DNA of 46,452 nucleotides from an uncultured Bacteroidales bacterium (GCA_900317925.1 ONIQ01000016.1:1-46452); one strand, 5' to 3'. Shown: positions 1 through 8,964, counted from the stretch's first letter. The notes: generated by a model not told the origin, from the sequence alone. Made by a program: numbers and translations.

Positions 1-305
1 CTAGCCCGGAGCACCCATTCCGCACGTGTGCAGGCTAAATGCTTGACATACATTCATTTGCTAAAAGCCGGTTCTTAATCTGAGAACCGACTTTCAGGAA
101 CTTGCTCATTGCTAATCACTTAACCTGCACAAGGCTTTCGACGATTAATAGTCATACACGTATATATTCTTATGGATTTTCCAAATGATTCGGAAAGAAG
201 TTGGGATATGAGTCATCACTTCGATTCAACGGTGTAGATTATGGATATTAATTGCGCTCATAGGGGCGTCCCGCCCCTGGCCGCGCGGCCACCCCTGGAG
301 CGTGT
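1..305. other. gene-free, structured left flank of the IS110 element
   Basis: I see no gene here. The stretch is rich in inverted repeats. 27-37 pairs with 121-131 (10 of 11 bases) and encloses a hairpin at 64-94 (arms 69-75 and 83-89, extended by 64-67 and 91-94 after one mismatch). Next to the transposase stop, 262-268 and 272-278 form a perfect 7-bp stem with a 3-base loop, followed by a perfect 14-bp palindrome at 278-291. This should include the transposase-proximal end of the IS, but I cannot place the exact boundary without an empty-site comparison. Confidence 0.5.
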
Positions 306-1313
306 CTAACATGCAGGCTTATATTCCTTTGTGTATTCGGCGTCTCGTTTTATAACGGAGAACATTCTGTGAACGAGCTTTGCTCGAAGCACATTTAGGA
401 TACACATAATGTGCTTACCTTCTTTGAGTTTGCGTTCGTAGTAGTCCTTATATTCCCCGGCTTTCATGCGTGTTGCCACGTTCACTGCGCTCATGTGTAG
501 TAGAGCCTTCATGGTTTGATTTGCTCGTTTGGATATTTTGGCCTTTGACCGAACTGACGTTCCGGAGTCGTACTTGTATGGCGTGAGTCCGGCGAAGCTG
601 CAGAACTGCCGTGCGTTCTGGAAGCGTGTGAAGCCACCGGTGACGGCAATCATATTGATGGCGATGCGCTCCCCAACGCCGTCGATGCTTACAAGAAGAT
701 CCTTTTGGCGAGTCAATACCGGGTCAGCTTCAATAAGCGCTTCTATCTCGGCATCAATAGCTGCGATCTGCTCGTCAATGGATTTGATGACCTTCTTCCA
801 TCGGCTGTTCTTGTGTTTGAAGTCGCCAGGAGCCATATACTTCTTCTGGTCAGTGAGTTGAGACTGATATCTTTTCCTGTCGATAAGAAGGAACTCGCGG
901 TCTGCAAGGAGGCTCTTCATTGAGACCAGTGCCGCATCAGGGATAGCGTAGCGTTCGGCCTTATCACTGTACCTGAAAGCATATTCGGCGATTCTGGCCG
1001 CGTCAATGGCATCATTCTTACCACGGGTGAGGCCCATAGAGTTCTTGATGCGGGTGGGGTCGTCCATCCAGAGGAAGATGTCCAGTTCCTGACAGGCTAC
1101 GGTCAGAGGATAGATATATCGTCCAGTGTACTCGGCGCAGACGAGGACATCCTCAAATGACGCTCCAAGCACTTTCAATGCTGCTTTGAAGGCCTTCTTG
1201 AGTGCCTTCACATCATTGGGACACTCTTCTTCGCGGACAATCTCAAGACCGCTACGGTAGCAAAGATTACACTTTTCTTTGCTGATGTCGATGCCGACAT
1301 GGATTTTTTTCAT
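306..1313 (-). CDS. IS110-family DEDD transposase/recombinase
   Basis: A 335-residue transposase of normal length for IS110 elements. The N-terminal RuvC-like DEDD domain shows D9 (GIDISKE), E61 (CAEYTG), and D101 and D104 (GKNDAIDAARIAEYA). The C-terminal transposase-20 domain has the DGVGERIA helix-hairpin segment near 211 and the AGLTPYKYDSG motif, whose S250 matches the catalytic serine of this family. IS110 enzymes recombine DNA guided by a bridge RNA made from the noncoding end of the element (established for IS621-type members). The frame is intact from ATG (1311-1313) to TAG (306-308), so the element may be active. No terminal inverted repeats are evident, as expected for IS110. Copy number and exact ends are unknown. 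Confidence 0.93.
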   Translation of the reverse strand: MKKIHVGIDISKEKCNLCYRSGLEIVREEECPNDVKALKKAFKAALKVLGASFEDVLVCAEYTGRYIYPLTVACQELDIFLWMDDPTRIKNSMGLTRGKNDAIDAARIAEYAFRYSDKAERYAIPDAALVSMKSLLADREFLLIDRKRYQSQLTDQKKYMAPGDFKHKNSRWKKVIKSIDEQIAAIDAEIEALIEADPVLTRQKDLLVSIDGVGERIAINMIAVTGGFTRFQNARQFCSFAGLTPYKYDSGTSVRSKAKISKRANQTMKALLHMSAVNVATRMKAGEYKDYYERKLKEGKHIMCILNVLRAKLVHRMFSVIKRDAEYTKEYKPAC

Positions 1314-1412
1314 AACTTGCGTTGCTTTTTTAGCGGACAGTGGGCCGTCGATCCTTCACCTACAAACCTTATTCGTACTAAGGCAATATTCTTATTCAGG
1401 TCCTGGATCAAC

Positions 1413-1479
1413 GGGCCGGGCGGGGCACAAAATATACACGGGTCTTACCCATTTGCCAAAATTGAGAACCGCCCGGCTC
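1413..1479 (-). ncRNA. candidate IS110 bridge-RNA stem in the transposase leader
   Basis: Upstream of the transposase start, a perfect 9-bp GC-rich stem (1415-1423 with 1469-1477, extendable by a wobble and a GC pair) encloses a 45-base loop. In IS110-group elements the bridge RNA comes from the noncoding segment 5' of the recombinase gene, so this is the expected position. The fold and its assignment are inference: I could not identify donor and target guide loops or the element's end. Confidence 0.35.
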
Positions 1480-1497
1480 CATTGTCCTTTGTTAAAC

Positions 1498-1528
1498 TTT
1501 CTTTATCGGCATAAATTTACTACTTTTG
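1498..1528 (+). promoter_or_regulatory. Bacteroidota-type promoter for the sulfatase gene
   Basis: TACTTTTG at 1521-1528 matches the -7 consensus TAnnTTTG. TTTC at 1498-1501 is an acceptable -33 element with 19 bases between. Transcription would start near 1535, giving a short leader before the TTG start at 1573. Confidence 0.6.
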
Positions 1529-1572
1529 TCGTACAAACCTTGGAGCAGAAAACTACGCTGCAAATCTAAGGT

Positions 1573-3240
1573 TTGAAACCCAACTCTTTCCTGAAATATT
1601 CCCTGGGGCTGGCTTTTGCCGCCACCGGCTTCCAGCGTTCCGACAATCGTCCCAACATCATTTTCTTCCTGGCAGATGATTTTGGATGGACCGATACCCA
1701 GGTAGCCTTCGGTCCGGAGGTCTATCCCCAGAACGAGCGGCATCATACGCCCCAGTTTGTGCAGATGGCATCGGAGGGCGCCATCTTCACCCAGGCCTAT
1801 GCCTGCCCGCTGTCCTCCCCCACCCGTTCAAGCATCCTGACCGGCGTCCACAGTGCCTGTACCCATATCACCAATCCGCTGGGCAGCCTCCGGGGCGCAG
1901 AAACGGCCTGCAGGACCCCGGACGATTCGCCATGGGCTACCGTAGACTCGCTCGCGGCCGGTTGCCTGGACACACCGCACTGGGCCCTGAACGGAGTCAA
2001 CCCGGACCTTCCCGACAGCCTCAACATCGAAGACAGCTTTTATGCCACTCCGTATGTACGCCTGCTGCGCGATGCCGGCTACTTTACCATCCACGTAGGA
2101 AAGGCACACTGGGCTACGGCCGGCACACCGGGGTGCTCGCCCTACAACATGGGCTTTATCGTCAATATTGCCGGGGGCGTAGTGGAATTCTCCAAATGCG
2201 GATATCGGCCCGAGGACAACTACGGCAACAAGAAAGATGGTCGAGGCGTGCCCTTTACCCCGCACAACCTGATGGAGTACTATGGCACGCAGACGCACAT
2301 TACCCAGGCCCTCACCCGCGAAGCCTTGAAGACCCTGGACTATCCCATCCGGCAAAAAAAGCCCTTCTACCTCTTCCTGTCGCACTATGCCGTTCATACC
2401 CCCATCCAAGACGACCCGCGCTTCTACCAAAAATACCTGGATGCCGGCATGGACGAGGGACAGGCCCGTTTCGCTTCCATGGTGGAAGGGGTCGATGTCT
2501 CACTGGGCGAAATCCGCGCCTACCTGAAAGAGAAAGGCATCGAGCGGAATACCGTCCTCATCGTGATGGGCGACAATGGCGGCAATTCCGAGAACAAGAG
2601 CAAAGGCGGGATCCTGCATACCCAGAACAAGCCGCTCCGCGAAGGAAAGGCATCGTGCTATGAAGGCGGCATCCGCGTTCCGATGCTCGTCTGCTGGAAG
2701 GGTCGGGTGGCACCCGGTACCCGGCTGAATACGCCGGTCACCTGTGAAGACCTTTTCCCCACCCTCCTCCACTTGGGCGGCGTCCGCCGCTATTCCACCG
2801 TGCAGCAGGTGGACGGCCAGGACCTCTTCGATCTCATGACAAAGGGATCACAACTGGCTGCCAGACAAACGTTCGCCTCGCAGGAAGAAGCCAATCAATT
2901 TGTCATTCCCGCTTCGGTTTCGGGCGTTGATCCGGACCGATGCATCATCTCGCACTACCCGCACCAGTGGAAGAGTTACGTGCTGGATGATATCGACTAC
3001 CTCTCCGCCATTCACCGCGGCGACTGGAAACTGGTTTATCGCATGCGCACCGGGGCGCTGGAACTGTACAACCTGAAAGAAGATATCGGGGAGCAGACCG
3101 ACGTTGCCGCCGCGCACCCCGATATCGTTCGTTCACTCGCTACAGAATTGTCGGACCGCCTTCGTGGCTGGAACGCGCAGTTGCCCGTCATCCGATCAAC
3201 ACAGACCTGCGTTCCCTGGCCCGATGAGGTCCTCCGCTAA
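1573..3240 (+). CDS. S1-family sulfatase, serine-type, probably exported
   Basis: A 555-residue sulfatase that should hydrolyse sulfate esters, most likely from host or dietary glycans, in the periplasm. The alkaline-phosphatase-like fold starts with the metal-binding ADD of FFLADDFGW (D35, D36). The maturation signature is S81-S-P-T-R85 followed by SSILTG. The residue to be converted to formylglycine is therefore serine, which needs an anaerobic radical-SAM maturase (anSME) rather than aerobic FGE. VGKAHW (near 176) and GDNGG (near 335) are further family motifs. The start is TTG at 1573, since an in-frame stop lies just upstream. Residues 8-20 form a short hydrophobic stretch that looks like a signal peptide. 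The stop TAA overlaps the convergent gcvPB stop. The specific substrate cannot be told from the sequence. Confidence 0.9.
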   Translation: MKPNSFLKYSLGLAFAATGFQRSDNRPNIIFFLADDFGWTDTQVAFGPEVYPQNERHHTPQFVQMASEGAIFTQAYACPLSSPTRSSILTGVHSACTHITNPLGSLRGAETACRTPDDSPWATVDSLAAGCLDTPHWALNGVNPDLPDSLNIEDSFYATPYVRLLRDAGYFTIHVGKAHWATAGTPGCSPYNMGFIVNIAGGVVEFSKCGYRPEDNYGNKKDGRGVPFTPHNLMEYYGTQTHITQALTREALKTLDYPIRQKKPFYLFLSHYAVHTPIQDDPRFYQKYLDAGMDEGQARFASMVEGVDVSLGEIRAYLKEKGIERNTVLIVMGDNGGNSENKSKGGILHTQNKPLREGKASCYEGGIRVPMLVCWKGRVAPGTRLNTPVTCEDLFPTLLHLGGVRRYSTVQQVDGQDLFDLMTKGSQLAARQTFASQEEANQFVIPASVSGVDPDRCIISHYPHQWKSYVLDDIDYLSAIHRGDWKLVYRMRTGALELYNLKEDIGEQTDVAAAHPDIVRSLATELSDRLRGWNAQLPVIRSTQTCVPWPDEVLR

Positions 3241-4712
3241 GCCGACGCATCGCCGAATTTGAGAATCGGCTGGCGAGCCGCCCGCGTCTCATCGGGACGG
3301 CGAACCGGCGTCGTGTGCGGAGCTTCCTGCAGGATCGTAGGATCCTGGGCTGCCTCGGCCGCAATCTTGTGCATGACCTCGATAAAGGCGTCCATCGTCT
3401 CTTTCGACTCCGTTTCCGTGGGCTCAATCATGATGGCCTGGTGGAACAGGAGCGGGAAATAGATGGTGGGCGCATGGAAACCGAAGTCCAGCAACCGTTT
3501 GGCAACATCCAGCGTCGTGGCGCCGTGCACCTCGTCGTGCGCGCCGTCGTTGATGAGGCCGTCGAAGACGAATTCGTGCTTGCACACCGTGGGGATGGGC
3601 AGCTTGTAGGCATCTTTCAGGCTCTCCTTGATATAGTTGGCACCCAGCACCGACAGTTTGCCGGCCAGCTTGATGTTCTCCTTTCCAAGGGCAAGGATGT
3701 AGGCATAGGCCCGGAGGATAATCCCGAAATTGCCCAGGAATCCGGACACCTGACCGGCCGTCTTCTCGGACGCACCCACCACCTGGAAGGTACCATCCGC
3801 CTGACGGACCACCTTCGGAACGGGGATGATCTCTGCCAGACGGGCCGCCACACCCACCGGACCGCTGCCGGGACCGCCTCCGCCATGCGGCGTAGAGAAG
3901 GTCTTGTGCAGGTTCAGGTGCATGATGTCAAAGCCCATGTCTCCCGGACGGACCACGCCCAGCATCGGGTTCATATTGGCCCCGTCGTAATAGAGCAGGC
4001 CGCCGCAGGCGTGTACCAGCGAGGCGATCTCCACAATCTCCTTCTCGAAGAGACCGAGGGTGTTCGGGTTGGTCATCATGATGCCGGCGATGGTATCGTC
4101 CAGCAGGGGTTTCAGGTCGTTCACATCCACCAGACCTTCCGGCGTGGATTTGACCACCACCACCTCCAGGCCGCAAACGGCCGCACTCGCGGGATTGGTA
4201 CCGTGGGCGCTGTCCGGGACGATGACGCGCGTGCGCTTGACATCGCCGCGCAGCAGGTGGTACTGCCGCATGATCATCAGACCGGTCAGTTCACCGTGCG
4301 CACCCGCACAGGGGTTGAAGGTAAAGAGGGACATGCCCGTAATGGCCGCCAGGGCCTTGTTCATCTCGTAATATACCTCCAGGGCGCCCTGGACCGAGCA
4401 GGCGGGCTGCAGCGGATGCAGGCGCTGGAAACCGGGCATGGCGGCGATTTCTTCGTTGATCTTGGGGTTGTACTTCATGGTACAGCTGCCCAGCGGATAG
4501 AAACCGGTGTCCACACCGAAGTTCATCTGCGAGAGATTGGTATAATGGCGCACCACATCCACCTCCGACACTTGCGGCAAGGCGGCAGGGGCGCTGCGAC
4601 GAAGCCCGGCAGGAAGCGTATCGGCCCCCTTGTTCCAAGGATTCGCCGGAAGCGAATAGCCGGTCCTTCCCTCCCGGGAAAGCTCGAATACCAGTTTATC
4701 GTAATATTTCAT
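3237..4712 (-). CDS. gcvPB: glycine dehydrogenase (decarboxylating) subunit 2, P-protein beta
   Basis: The 491-residue PLP-binding half of the split P-protein. With GcvPA it decarboxylates glycine and transfers the aminomethyl group to the lipoyl arm of GcvH. The PLP lysine is K270 in NLHKTFSTPHGGGGPG, followed by the Gly-rich loop typical of the family. PDSAHGTNPASA (near 166) and TNPNTLGLFE (near 214) are also diagnostic. It is the last gene of gcvT-gcvH-gcvPA-gcvPB, with its ATG only 2 bases after the gcvPA stop. Its TAG (3237-3239) overlaps the TAA of the convergent sulfatase gene, leaving no room for an intergenic terminator. Length and motifs are normal. Confidence 0.97.
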   Translation of the reverse strand: MKYYDKLVFELSREGRTGYSLPANPWNKGADTLPAGLRRSAPAALPQVSEVDVVRHYTNLSQMNFGVDTGFYPLGSCTMKYNPKINEEIAAMPGFQRLHPLQPACSVQGALEVYYEMNKALAAITGMSLFTFNPCAGAHGELTGLMIMRQYHLLRGDVKRTRVIVPDSAHGTNPASAAVCGLEVVVVKSTPEGLVDVNDLKPLLDDTIAGIMMTNPNTLGLFEKEIVEIASLVHACGGLLYYDGANMNPMLGVVRPGDMGFDIMHLNLHKTFSTPHGGGGPGSGPVGVAARLAEIIPVPKVVRQADGTFQVVGASEKTAGQVSGFLGNFGIILRAYAYILALGKENIKLAGKLSVLGANYIKESLKDAYKLPIPTVCKHEFVFDGLINDGAHDEVHGATTLDVAKRLLDFGFHAPTIYFPLLFHQAIMIEPTETESKETMDAFIEVMHKIAAEAAQDPTILQEAPHTTPVRRPDETRAARQPILKFGDASA

Positions 4713-4714
4713 GG

Positions 4715-6040
4715 CTATACCTCCTTCACAGCTTCCACCAGGGCGTCGATTTCAGCCTTGGTGCGTTTTTCGGTTACACAGAAACTCACATAGCCTTCTT
4801 CCGTCTGCAAGGCGGCAAAGAAGCCTTTCTTCAACAGTTTGGCCTGCAGGGTGGCAGGATCCACCAGCGGTTTCAGGACAAACTCCTTCAAGAAGGGTTT
4901 GTCAAACACTTTCTGGAACTTTCCCGTCGCCAGCAAGGCGTCGTACAGGTAATGCGCACCGGCATAAGACAGGTCGTTCACCTGCTGCATGCCCTTGGGA
5001 CCCATCAGCGACAGGTACACCGTGGCCCAAAGCGCCATGAGGCTCTCGTTGGAGCAGATGTTGCTGGTGGCCTTCTCGCGGCGGATATGCTGCTCGCGCG
5101 CCTGCAGGGTAAGCACGAAGGCCCGCTTTCCGTCACGGTCTTCCGTCTGGCCCACGATACGGCCGGGCAGTTTGCGCAGATACTCGGTCTTGCAGGCCAT
5201 AAAGCCCACGTACGGGCCGCCGTAATTCAGCGGAATGCCCAGGGACTGGCCGTCGCCCACGGCAATGTCGGCCCCCCATTCGGCAGGGCTTTTCACCACT
5301 GCCAGGGCACTGGGGTCGCAATACTGGACCAACACGGCTTTCTGCTCGTGCAGGGCATCGGCAAAACCGGTCAGGTCCTCTACGATCCCATAACGGTTCA
5401 CGGACGGGACGATCGCACCCGCCACATCACCCGCGGCAAGGGCTTCCTGCAAATCGGCCAGAGAGGTCTGTCCGCTTTCGGCGGAAAGGTATCCCAGGTC
5501 GATTCCGGCATATTTCGCATAGGTTTCCACCACATGCAACACATTCGGCAGCAAGGCTTTGGAAAGCAGGACGCGATTCTTCTTCTTGGCACTGGCCACG
5601 GCCATCTTCATGGCTTCCGCCGCAGCGGTAGGGCCGTCGTACATGGAGGCGTTGCTCACATCCAATCCCGTCAGGGTGCAGATCATGCTCTGATACTCGA
5701 AAATGTACCGGAGCGTTCCCTGGGAGATCTCGCACTGATAGGGCGTATAAGCCGTCAGGAACTCGGAACGGGAGGTAAGATAAGGAATGACAGAGGGCGT
5801 ATAATGGTCATAGGCCCCCGCCCCCACAAAGACCTTCAGGGGCACATCCTTCGCATCCAGTGAAGCGAACCAGTCGCGCACTTCCTGTTCGGACAGGGCC
5901 GAAGGAAGGTCGTACTCCCCTTTGTATTTAACACCGTCAGGCACATCGGAGTAGAGGTCGTCCAGCGACCCCACACCAATCCGCTGAAGCATCTGACGGA
6001 TATCCTCCTCCGTATGGGGGAAATAGGCAAATCCGGCCAT
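4715..6040 (-). CDS. gcvPA: glycine dehydrogenase (decarboxylating) subunit 1, P-protein alpha
   Basis: A 441-residue N-terminal half of the split P-protein, partner of GcvPB in the cytoplasmic glycine cleavage system. The start MAGFAYFPHTEEDIRQML and the segments GAGAYDHYTPSVIPYL, YQCEISQGTLR (about 140) and SNASMYDGPTAAAEA are strongly conserved in this subunit. The fold is aspartate-aminotransferase-like, but the PLP lysine sits in the partner subunit. It lies 6 bases after gcvH and 2 bases before gcvPB, so the genes are clearly co-transcribed. Separate P-protein subunits are usual in many bacteria including Bacteroidales. Confidence 0.96.
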   Translation of the reverse strand: MAGFAYFPHTEEDIRQMLQRIGVGSLDDLYSDVPDGVKYKGEYDLPSALSEQEVRDWFASLDAKDVPLKVFVGAGAYDHYTPSVIPYLTSRSEFLTAYTPYQCEISQGTLRYIFEYQSMICTLTGLDVSNASMYDGPTAAAEAMKMAVASAKKKNRVLLSKALLPNVLHVVETYAKYAGIDLGYLSAESGQTSLADLQEALAAGDVAGAIVPSVNRYGIVEDLTGFADALHEQKAVLVQYCDPSALAVVKSPAEWGADIAVGDGQSLGIPLNYGGPYVGFMACKTEYLRKLPGRIVGQTEDRDGKRAFVLTLQAREQHIRREKATSNICSNESLMALWATVYLSLMGPKGMQQVNDLSYAGAHYLYDALLATGKFQKVFDKPFLKEFVLKPLVDPATLQAKLLKKGFFAALQTEEGYVSFCVTEKRTKAEIDALVEAVKEV

Positions 6041-6046
6041 AGGTGC

Positions 6047-6427
6047 TTATTCGTTGATGGTTGCTTGATAGGCAGCCGCATCCAGCAGGGCGTCCACCTC
6101 GGCGGGATCGCTCATTTCCACCTTGATCAGCCAGTTGGCATAGGCATCCTCGTTCACCAGTTCGGGGCTATCCTCCAGGGCGGCGTTTACTGCCACCACC
6201 TTGCCGGAAACCGGGGCGTAGAGTTCGCTGGAAGCCTTTACGCTCTCCAGGGCGCCGAATTCCTCACCGGCCTGCACCTCATCTCCCTCTTCGGGCAGAT
6301 CTACATAGGTAATGTCCCCCATTTCGGCCTGTGCGAAATCCGAAACACCGATGACGGCAATGCCGCCTTCCACCTTGACCCATTCGTGCGATTCGCTATA
6401 ACGCAAACCTTCAAGTACTTTGCTCAT
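6047..6427 (-). CDS. gcvH: glycine cleavage system H protein (lipoyl carrier)
   Basis: A 126-residue lipoyl-domain protein that shuttles the aminomethyl group and electrons between P, T and L proteins. The lipoylated residue is K64 in the canonical GALESVKASSELYAPVSG context. The opening SESHEWVKVEGG and the segment ADAYANWLIKVE-like tail (NEDAYANWLIKVEMSDP) are standard for GcvH. ATG at 6425-6427 follows the gcvT stop by 27 AT-rich bases. No lpd (L-protein) gene lies in the operon; it must be elsewhere in the genome. Confidence 0.97.
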   Translation of the reverse strand: MSKVLEGLRYSESHEWVKVEGGIAVIGVSDFAQAEMGDITYVDLPEEGDEVQAGEEFGALESVKASSELYAPVSGKVVAVNAALEDSPELVNEDAYANWLIKVEMSDPAEVDALLDAAAYQATINE

Positions 6428-6454
6428 AATGATTGATATTTAATTATTTATTAT

Positions 6455-7540
6455 TTACTTTTTATAATTCGTCTGATAGAAACGCTTCTTGACCACCTTT
6501 CCGGGGAAGACTTTCTTGCGGATGCGGATCCACAGCGGCGTGTCCAGCGCGCTGACTTCCGTCTTCACCAGGGCAAAGCAGATGCTCTTGTCCAGCGAGA
6601 TGGAATGATAGCCCGTGGTGACCACGCCCACTTCCGTACCGTCTTCCAGTTCCACGGGATAACCGGCACGCGGGATGGCCTTGTCTTCGATTTCGATACC
6701 CACCAGTTTCTGCTTCGTTCCCTCCGCCTTCTGGGCAGCCAGGGCGTCGCGGCCGATGAAGTCTTTGTCCAGCTTGCAGAACATGCCCAGGCCGGCTTCC
6801 ACCGGGGAAATCTCGGCGCTGAGCTCATCGCCATACAGGGGCAGGCCCGCCTCGAAGCGCAGGGTGTCGCGGCAACCCAGGCCGCAGGGCTCCACGCCCG
6901 CATCCAACAACTTCTGCCACAGGGCCTTCGTCTCGGCGATGCCGGAATAAACCTCGAAGCCATCCTCTCCCGTATAGCCCGTACGGCTCACGATTAGGTC
7001 GCCTTCCCGATAATAGGTATAAAAGGTAAGGTCCGCCGCCTTGGGGAAGCCCAGTTTCACCAGGGTCTCCTCCGCTTTCGGACCCTGGACGGCAATCTGG
7101 CCCCAGGCATCGCTCTGATTATCCACTTTCACATCGAATCCGGCCTTCTGCTCCAGCATCCACGCGTAATCCTTGTCGATGTTGGCCGCGTTGACCACCA
7201 GCAGGTAGTGGTTTTCCGCCGCCTCACGATAGACCAGCAGGTCGTCCACCACCCCACCGTCGGGATAGCACATCATGCCGTACAGGATCTTACCGGGCTC
7301 CATCCCGGCTACCTGATTCGTAAAGATATGGTTTACAAAAGCTTCTGCATCAGGGCCGGAAACGAAGATTTCGCCCATGTGCGACACATCGAACATTCCC
7401 ACATTCTGCCGGACGGCCAGGTGTTCCTGGGTGATACCGGCATACTGGATGGGCATGTCGAACCCGGCAAAGGGGCTCATTTTGGCTCCAAGGGCCACGT
7501 GGCTGTCATGCAGACAGGTAACTTTCAGATTTTCTTCCAT
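6455..7540 (-). CDS. gcvT: glycine cleavage system T protein, aminomethyltransferase
   Basis: A 361-residue tetrahydrofolate-dependent aminomethyltransferase that releases ammonia and forms 5,10-methylene-THF from the aminomethyl-loaded H protein. The N-terminal MSPFAGFDMPIQYAGI, MFDVSHMGEI, the central RTGYTGEDGFEVY and GCRDTLRFEAGLPLYGDEL match the folate-binding GcvT family. It is the first gene of the gcv operon and lies 42 bases after the SUMF1-fold gene. I see no good -7/-33 pair and no room for a long riboswitch in that gap, so it may be read through from upstream or use a weak promoter in the AT-rich gap. Confidence 0.97.
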   Translation of the reverse strand: MEENLKVTCLHDSHVALGAKMSPFAGFDMPIQYAGITQEHLAVRQNVGMFDVSHMGEIFVSGPDAEAFVNHIFTNQVAGMEPGKILYGMMCYPDGGVVDDLLVYREAAENHYLLVVNAANIDKDYAWMLEQKAGFDVKVDNQSDAWGQIAVQGPKAEETLVKLGFPKAADLTFYTYYREGDLIVSRTGYTGEDGFEVYSGIAETKALWQKLLDAGVEPCGLGCRDTLRFEAGLPLYGDELSAEISPVEAGLGMFCKLDKDFIGRDALAAQKAEGTKQKLVGIEIEDKAIPRAGYPVELEDGTEVGVVTTGYHSISLDKSICFALVKTEVSALDTPLWIRIRKKVFPGKVVKKRFYQTNYKK

Positions 7541-7582
7541 TTATTTATATTATAATCAATTATTTGCGTTTTCTTATCTAAA

Positions 7583-8935
7583 TTAAAGCGCAAGACGCAG
7601 GCCAAAGGTGGACTTGACACTTGTCGCGGGTATTTTGGAGCGGTTGCTGACCCGGCAGGCATCCCAGAGACTGGCCGCACTGCCACCCCGCATCACGCGC
7701 CATTCATCGTGGACCTCTTCTTTGCCATAGAGATGGAAACCATTGCGGCACCATTCCCAGGCATTTCCGCTCATATCGTACAAGCCCAGTCCATTCGGCC
7801 GAAGACTCTTGACCGGCTTCATCCTGGCAGGCTTTTCGCTGCCATTGGGCGTATAGACGGCCACTTCGCCCAGCACCGTAGAGCCGGCATAACGAAGGTC
7901 TCCGCCCTTCTTTCCACCCCTCGCGGCATACTCCCATTCTTCCTCTTCCGGAAGACGGAACTTCCTGCCGGTCAAGGCATTCAGTTTCATGATGAACTCC
8001 TGGGCCCCGTACCACGACACATTCCCCACCGGTATTTCCGGCGTGCGGGGATTGTTCCCATAGGGCAGGCTCCCCATGACGGCCTGCCACAGGCCGACGG
8101 TCACTTCCGTCTCGCCCAGGGCAAAATCCGAAACAATCACGTCATGAGCGGGTTTCTCATCCTCCTTGGCATAATCGAAGGCCGTCTGAGAAGGCGTGGC
8201 ACCCATGGTGAATGCACCGCCCTCGATGGCGATCATCTTGAAGGAAACACCGTTAACCGTAAGGGTTTCTCCCGGTTTCATGGCCTGATAATCAATGGCT
8301 TCCCGAATAGGCGGCTTGTTTTCTACGAAGGTGGAATACACCTCTGAAGGGATGGCTTTCCCGGTATTCCAAGTCAGGCGGAAACTGATATCGCCCGCCT
8401 TGGTATAGGAAGCTATCGGCGCCCGTTCCGTTTCGGTACGGACCACCGCCCCTATCTTTTCATCGTCCCACCGGGAGGTCAGTTCGCGGATACCTTTGAC
8501 CGGATGGATGCCTCCATCGCCCGACCAACCCTTCCGCACGGCATATTCCCATTGGTCCTCCCATGCCACCTGGACGGGCAGGCCGGTCCATTTGGCCACC
8601 TTGGCGGCGAACTTCACGGCTTCGTCATACGAAATCTTACCGTCCTTTCCGGTGACGGCCTTCCACAGTTCGGGTGAAACCGGCTGCGCCATAATGGCAT
8701 AGCCGGGAATAACGACCTGGTGGATTTCCTCTGCCCCGGTGAGTTTCCGGCCATCGGGCACGCAGCCCATGGAAAAGGTTCCCGGCTGCATTTCCACCAT
8801 CTCCACCGGGATGCCTTTTACGTCCAGAACGGGCTGGAACGGTGCCTCGGCCGTCTGATTCTTCCGGCCGCACGAGAACGTTATCAGAAGCAGGATACCG
8901 ACAAACAGTACGGTAACGCGATGCACAATCTTCAT
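7583..8935 (-). CDS. SUMF1/FGE-fold lipoprotein with a duplicated domain
   Basis: A 450-residue protein with two formylglycine-generating-enzyme-like (PF03781) halves. The first, degenerate half (about residues 40-190) contains PVEMVEMQPGTFSMG and WEDQWEYAV. The second (about 235-450) has GGAFTMGA, VSWYGAQEFI, FRLPEEEEWEYAARGG, MSGNAWEWCRNG and RVMRGGS followed by CRVSNR. True aerobic FGE has a pair of copper-binding cysteines after RGGS; only one Cys is present here, so sulfatase maturation is unlikely. It more likely has a structural or binding role at the cell envelope. A lipobox (LLITFSC) gives a predicted lipidated Cys22 from the chosen ATG at 8933-8935. The upstream in-frame TTG at 8947 is less likely given the promoter position. 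The gene sits between an SPFH gene and gcvT. Confidence 0.85.
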   Translation of the reverse strand: MKIVHRVTVLFVGILLLITFSCGRKNQTAEAPFQPVLDVKGIPVEMVEMQPGTFSMGCVPDGRKLTGAEEIHQVVIPGYAIMAQPVSPELWKAVTGKDGKISYDEAVKFAAKVAKWTGLPVQVAWEDQWEYAVRKGWSGDGGIHPVKGIRELTSRWDDEKIGAVVRTETERAPIASYTKAGDISFRLTWNTGKAIPSEVYSTFVENKPPIREAIDYQAMKPGETLTVNGVSFKMIAIEGGAFTMGATPSQTAFDYAKEDEKPAHDVIVSDFALGETEVTVGLWQAVMGSLPYGNNPRTPEIPVGNVSWYGAQEFIMKLNALTGRKFRLPEEEEWEYAARGGKKGGDLRYAGSTVLGEVAVYTPNGSEKPARMKPVKSLRPNGLGLYDMSGNAWEWCRNGFHLYGKEEVHDEWRVMRGGSAASLWDACRVSNRSKIPATSVKSTFGLRLAL

Positions 8936-8964
8936 GTAGAAAAACAATCCTTTAATCTATCTTT

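Noticed and set aside
3315-4793. Long plus-strand open frame opposite gcvPB
   Set aside because: It is a shadow of the GC-rich gcvPB coding strand; its translation is low-complexity (Arg/His/Gly-rich) with no domain.
7541-7582. Glycine riboswitch before gcvT
   Set aside because: Only 42 AT-rich bases separate the genes, too short for a glycine aptamer, and no conserved aptamer helices are visible.
7583-8935. Sulfatase-activating FGE for the nearby sulfatase
   Set aside because: The sulfatase motif has serine, which needs a radical-SAM maturase, and the SUMF1-fold protein lacks the cysteine pair.
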